Assembly (NCBI GenBank): GCA_020428615.1
Contig: JAGQMO010000040.1
Coordinates: forward strand, 1-8,093
Length of the DNA: 8,093 nt
Direction of reading: 5' to 3'
From: Patescibacteria group bacterium
Lineage (GTDB): Bacteria; Patescibacteriota; Minisyncoccia; Phycocordibacterales; UBA1006
The position numbers and the translations under genes were made by a program. Position 1 is the stretch's first letter; the number at the start of each line of letters is the position of its first letter. Below are positions 5,781 through 8,093 of the stretch, one piece after another. Under the pieces are notes generated by a model, which saw nothing but the letters and a program-made list of their open reading frames with translations, made no database searches and was not told where the DNA came from.

Positions 5781-6833
5781 ACGTTTATTGATAACAACCG
5801 TTATCTCTTCATGTTCAATAAGTGGGGGGCGCTTTGCTGATTTTCGTTTTTCTGATTCAGCAATAATTTCCATCATAAAGAGTGCAATTGGCATAGCAAG
5901 TAAGAGTCCATATAACCCAAAGAGTTTGGCACCTATAATGACGGCAATAATCACAACAAGAGACGGTACGCCAGTGAGTTTTTTTACAATCAATGGTTGT
6001 AGTCCAAGATCAAGGACTTGTTGCAATACAAAATAGAAAATAATAACCCCAAGACTCATCCAAATCCCTCCCTCAGCAAATGCAAGTACTATTGCCGGAA
6101 TGAGGGCAAGAAAAATACCATACGGAACAAGACCAAACACACCAGCCAAGAGCGCGAGAAGAAACGCATAGGGAATACCTGCGAGTGCTAATCCGGCATA
6201 CGTCAGAACAGTGAGAATCAGAGCAATTACTAATTGACCTCGAAACCATGAACCGACTTTTCGTTGAACACGATGCCAAATTGAAATGACCGTTTCTTCA
6301 TATTTGAGCGGTGTAAAAATGCGCAACATGTGATCAATACCATTGTGATTAACACTCAAGTAAAATGACACAACAAAAATAATAATTAGATTCAAAATGC
6401 CACCAAAAATATTCAGTGCCCCATTGCTCAACCATGTACGAAAACCAGCATCTTTAAACTGGTTAATGATATTGGTGATATCGACATCAGCATTAAATTG
6501 GGTGAGAAGTGTATTGCTTCCGATAATGTTTTGCATCTCAGGATATACTTGTGCCAGAGAAATAATCTCTCGAGCAATAACTGGGAGCACAAATATGAGC
6601 ACCGCACTAAACAGGATAATCGCAATGACATAAAACAAAATGACCGCTCCGACACGAGGGATTTTGTATCGCCCTACATATATAACAAAATCTTCAATAA
6701 AAGTAGAAATAATGAGCGCTACTCCAAGTACGAGCAAGAAATCGCCAATAGTCCACAACGCATAGAGCAGTGCCCCAATGAGCGCCACCTCAAAGAGGTT
6801 ATGTTTATCAAAGTGAATACGTACATCATTCAT
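5778..6833 (-). CDS. AI-2E (PerM/TqsA) family membrane transporter
   Basis: The protein has 351 residues of the AI-2E transporter family (Pfam PF01594), multi-pass inner-membrane proteins. Characterised members export autoinducer-2 or act as cation/proton antiporters, so the substrate cannot be named from family alone. Visible are paired N-terminal membrane segments (about 14-46), KIPRVGAVILF (57-67) leading a third segment to about 85, a soluble stretch (about 86-140), and a segment at 140-162. Then comes the family core WFRGQLVIALILTVLTYAGL (196-215), GIPYAFLLALLAGVFGLVPY (219-238) and the QQVLDLGLQPLIVKKLTGVP stretch (271-290), followed by hydrophobic segments to about 320. The tail is charged (SEKRKSAKRPPLIEHEE). 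Length is typical. An in-frame TAG at 6843-6845 precedes the ATG. It is the first gene of a likely two-gene transcript with metG and is divergent from the antiporter across 56 bases. Confidence 0.92.
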   Translation of the reverse strand: MNDVRIHFDKHNLFEVALIGALLYALWTIGDFLLVLGVALIISTFIEDFVIYVGRYKIPRVGAVILFYVIAIILFSAVLIFVLPVIAREIISLAQVYPEMQNIIGSNTLLTQFNADVDITNIINQFKDAGFRTWLSNGALNIFGGILNLIIIFVVSFYLSVNHNGIDHMLRIFTPLKYEETVISIWHRVQRKVGSWFRGQLVIALILTVLTYAGLALAGIPYAFLLALLAGVFGLVPYGIFLALIPAIVLAFAEGGIWMSLGVIIFYFVLQQVLDLGLQPLIVKKLTGVPSLVVIIAVIIGAKLFGLYGLLLAMPIALFMMEIIAESEKRKSAKRPPLIEHEEITVVINKR

Positions 6834-6839
6834 ACTCCC

Positions 6840-6848
6840 ATACTATCA
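6840..6848 (-). promoter_or_regulatory. Extended -10 of the AI-2E family gene
   Basis: The minus strand reads TGA-TAGTAT, then GGGAGT and the ATG. The hexamer ends 6 bases from the start codon, so transcription would begin at the ATG. GGGAG is purine-rich like a Shine-Dalgarno but is only 1 base from the ATG, too close to work as one. Confidence 0.4.
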
Positions 6849-6874
6849 CAGACACTCATGTATGACGACAAGTG

Positions 6875-6883
6875 TGGTAAAAT
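6875..6883 (+). promoter_or_regulatory. Extended -10 of the antiporter gene
   Basis: TGG-TAAAAT is an extended -10 with five of six consensus bases, separated from the ATG at 6890 by 6 bases. The expected transcription start is the A of the ATG. The hexamer contains the in-frame TAA that excludes an earlier start. No Shine-Dalgarno is present. This is the clearest leaderless-type promoter in the window. Confidence 0.55.
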
Positions 6884-6889
6884 CGAAGT

Positions 6890-8093
6890 ATGGAATTTGT
6901 GCAACTCTTAACGATGCTGATGGCGATTATCTTTGTTTCAAAGGTAACCGCAAAAGTCACGGGAACCGTTGATATTTTATGGTATATCTTGTTCGGACTT
7001 ATCGGAACACAATATGTATTTCATATTGACCCAAGTCTACTCGAGAATTGGTCGGTTCTGGGGATTATATTCATCATGTTCTATGCTGGCTGGAAAGAAG
7101 ATCTCATTGCTTTTATTGCAGATCTTTGGAAGAACAAATGGATTGCGTTGATTGGGGCTGCGGGGCCTTTTGTAGGAGCATTCATTGCGTACAATCTCCT
7201 GAATTTCACCCTGCAAGAATCAATTGTTGCAGGATTTATTTTTACATCAACTGCTATTCCCTACACTATCGGTGTTTTGCGAAGTCTTGGTCTCGAACAA
7301 AGTTTGGCTGCAAAAACAGCTACATCTTCAGCAGTTGTTGATAATTTTATTAGTGTGCTCCTTGCGGTGGGAATTCTCCCTGCATATGCACTGTTAGTTG
7401 CAAACGGTGGAGACGCTATCGGATTTAATGATATTTGGTTTCAACTTTTGGAACAAATAGGACTCATCGTTTTTGCATTTATTATTTTTGGGATTCTCGG
7501 ATTACTTATATTACCTGACGCACGAATGCACATGCGAATGAATATTCCTCATGTTTTCCAGCAAAACGGTGCTATGGCGCAAGTTACGTACTTTATCTAC
7601 AAAATACGACAAGCTCCTGGATTTTATGAAGTGTCAAAAATAATGTCGAACATGCGCATTGGAATACCAATGACATTGTTGTTAGTATTTGGCTTGGCCT
7701 GGTTGGCTGATAGTCTCGGTTTGCATCCGGCAATTACCGCATACCTCGTTGGACTCATGTTACATGTTGATATGTTCCATGAGACAAAAATCCATAACCC
7801 TTCTGATGCAGAAACGCCTATTACCTACAAGAATTTAGGAGTATTTTTCTATTTCGTTCAAGAATGGATCGGTCCGATTTTCTTTATTCATTTAGGATCT
7901 CAATTGATTGCTAACTGGTCACAAGCAGGCACGGTCATATTCTACGCACTGATAGCTGGTATTATCATCGCATTTTTCCAATTTTGGTCAGCATATTTTG
8001 CCGGACGAAAAACATCAGGATTACCAGAATACGAAGCAACACTCCTTGGTCTCGGAATGCTTCCCTACGATATTATTGCGTTTGTCGTACTCG
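6890..8093 (+). CDS. CPA2-type cation/proton antiporter (5' part, cut by window edge)
   Basis: The first 401 residues are present and the frame is open at the right edge. The protein is a multi-pass membrane protein with the layout of the CPA2 (Kef/NapA-like) monovalent cation:proton antiporters, which exchange Na+ or K+ for H+. Matching landmarks are IIFIMFYAGWKED (59-71) for the LLFxxGLExD region, FTSTAIPYTIGVL (118-130) for the unwound TM4, SAVVDNFISVLLAV (147-160) for the TM5 acidic pair, HPAITAYLVGLML (279-291), and WIGPIFFIHLG (326-336). Two features are odd: the acidic pair reads Asp-Asn (151-152) where the family usually ends in Asp, and the late RGE-type motif reads YDI (393-395). 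So it may be a divergent exchanger or have another role. It is divergent from the AI-2E-family gene. The ATG follows an in-frame TAA. Confidence 0.8.
   Translation, partial: MEFVQLLTMLMAIIFVSKVTAKVTGTVDILWYILFGLIGTQYVFHIDPSLLENWSVLGIIFIMFYAGWKEDLIAFIADLWKNKWIALIGAAGPFVGAFIAYNLLNFTLQESIVAGFIFTSTAIPYTIGVLRSLGLEQSLAAKTATSSAVVDNFISVLLAVGILPAYALLVANGGDAIGFNDIWFQLLEQIGLIVFAFIIFGILGLLILPDARMHMRMNIPHVFQQNGAMAQVTYFIYKIRQAPGFYEVSKIMSNMRIGIPMTLLLVFGLAWLADSLGLHPAITAYLVGLMLHVDMFHETKIHNPSDAETPITYKNLGVFFYFVQEWIGPIFFIHLGSQLIANWSQAGTVIFYALIAGIIIAFFQFWSAYFAGRKTSGLPEYEATLLGLGMLPYDIIAFVVL

Noticed and set aside
5768..5797. Upstream ATG at 5797 as metG start
   Set aside because: The ten extra residues overlap the end of the upstream gene and precede the conserved N-terminus. 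The ATG at 5767 leaves a normal 10-base gap.
6498..6911. 137-codon plus-strand ORF antisense to the AI-2E-family gene
   Set aside because: It is a shadow of a clearly conserved membrane protein on the other strand, with no domain-like pattern of its own.
1..8093. Alternative genetic code with UGA as glycine, seen in some CPR lineages
   Set aside because: No in-frame UGA occurs inside any of the seven genes and the observed stops are TAA, so there is no evidence for recoding here.

Overview
The window looks like a compact bacterial chromosome segment, most like a Patescibacteria/CPR (Parcubacteria-type) genome. This is inferred from the very short intergenic gaps, mostly TAA stops, the absence of Shine-Dalgarno sequences next to starts, the reduced FolC and MetRS, and a two-gene cassette of SET protein plus orphan winged-helix regulator. 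No marker gene fixes the lineage. Seven protein genes fill almost everything, and no stretch over 300 bases lacks a gene. No tRNA, rRNA, CRISPR or insertion sequence was seen.

Layout. (1) 1-1152, minus: 5' part of a FolC-type Mur-ligase-fold glutamate ligase, running off the left edge. (2) 1212-2498, plus: an ATP-grasp carboxylate-amine ligase of unknown substrate, divergent from folC across 59 bases. (3) 2530-3363, minus: a protein with an N-terminal S-adenosylmethionine decarboxylase (SpeD)-like domain joined to a C-terminal SET lysine-methyltransferase domain. (4) 3469-4299, plus: a winged-helix regulator with a TrmB-like overall plan, divergent from the SET gene and preceded by a perfect inverted repeat. 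(5) 4325-5767, minus: methionyl-tRNA synthetase, following (6) 5778-6833, minus: an AI-2E/PerM-family membrane protein. (7) 6890 to the right edge, plus: 5' part of a CPA2-type cation/proton antiporter with atypical motifs.

Genes 3 and 4 form a visibly AT-richer divergent pair bounded on both sides by almost identical bidirectional terminator hairpins. This suggests a self-contained cassette inserted between an older convergent pair, the ATP-grasp gene and metG. A dedicated regulator, an operator-like palindrome and a protein combining two AdoMet-associated folds make this the most interesting part of the window.

A second theme is promoter layout. Most genes have a -10-like hexamer of the form TANNNT (or CATAAT) ending 5 to 9 bases before the ATG, often with an extended TGn, an in-frame stop just upstream, and no usable ribosome binding site. 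This is what leaderless transcripts would look like. Promoter calls are by eye and remain inference.
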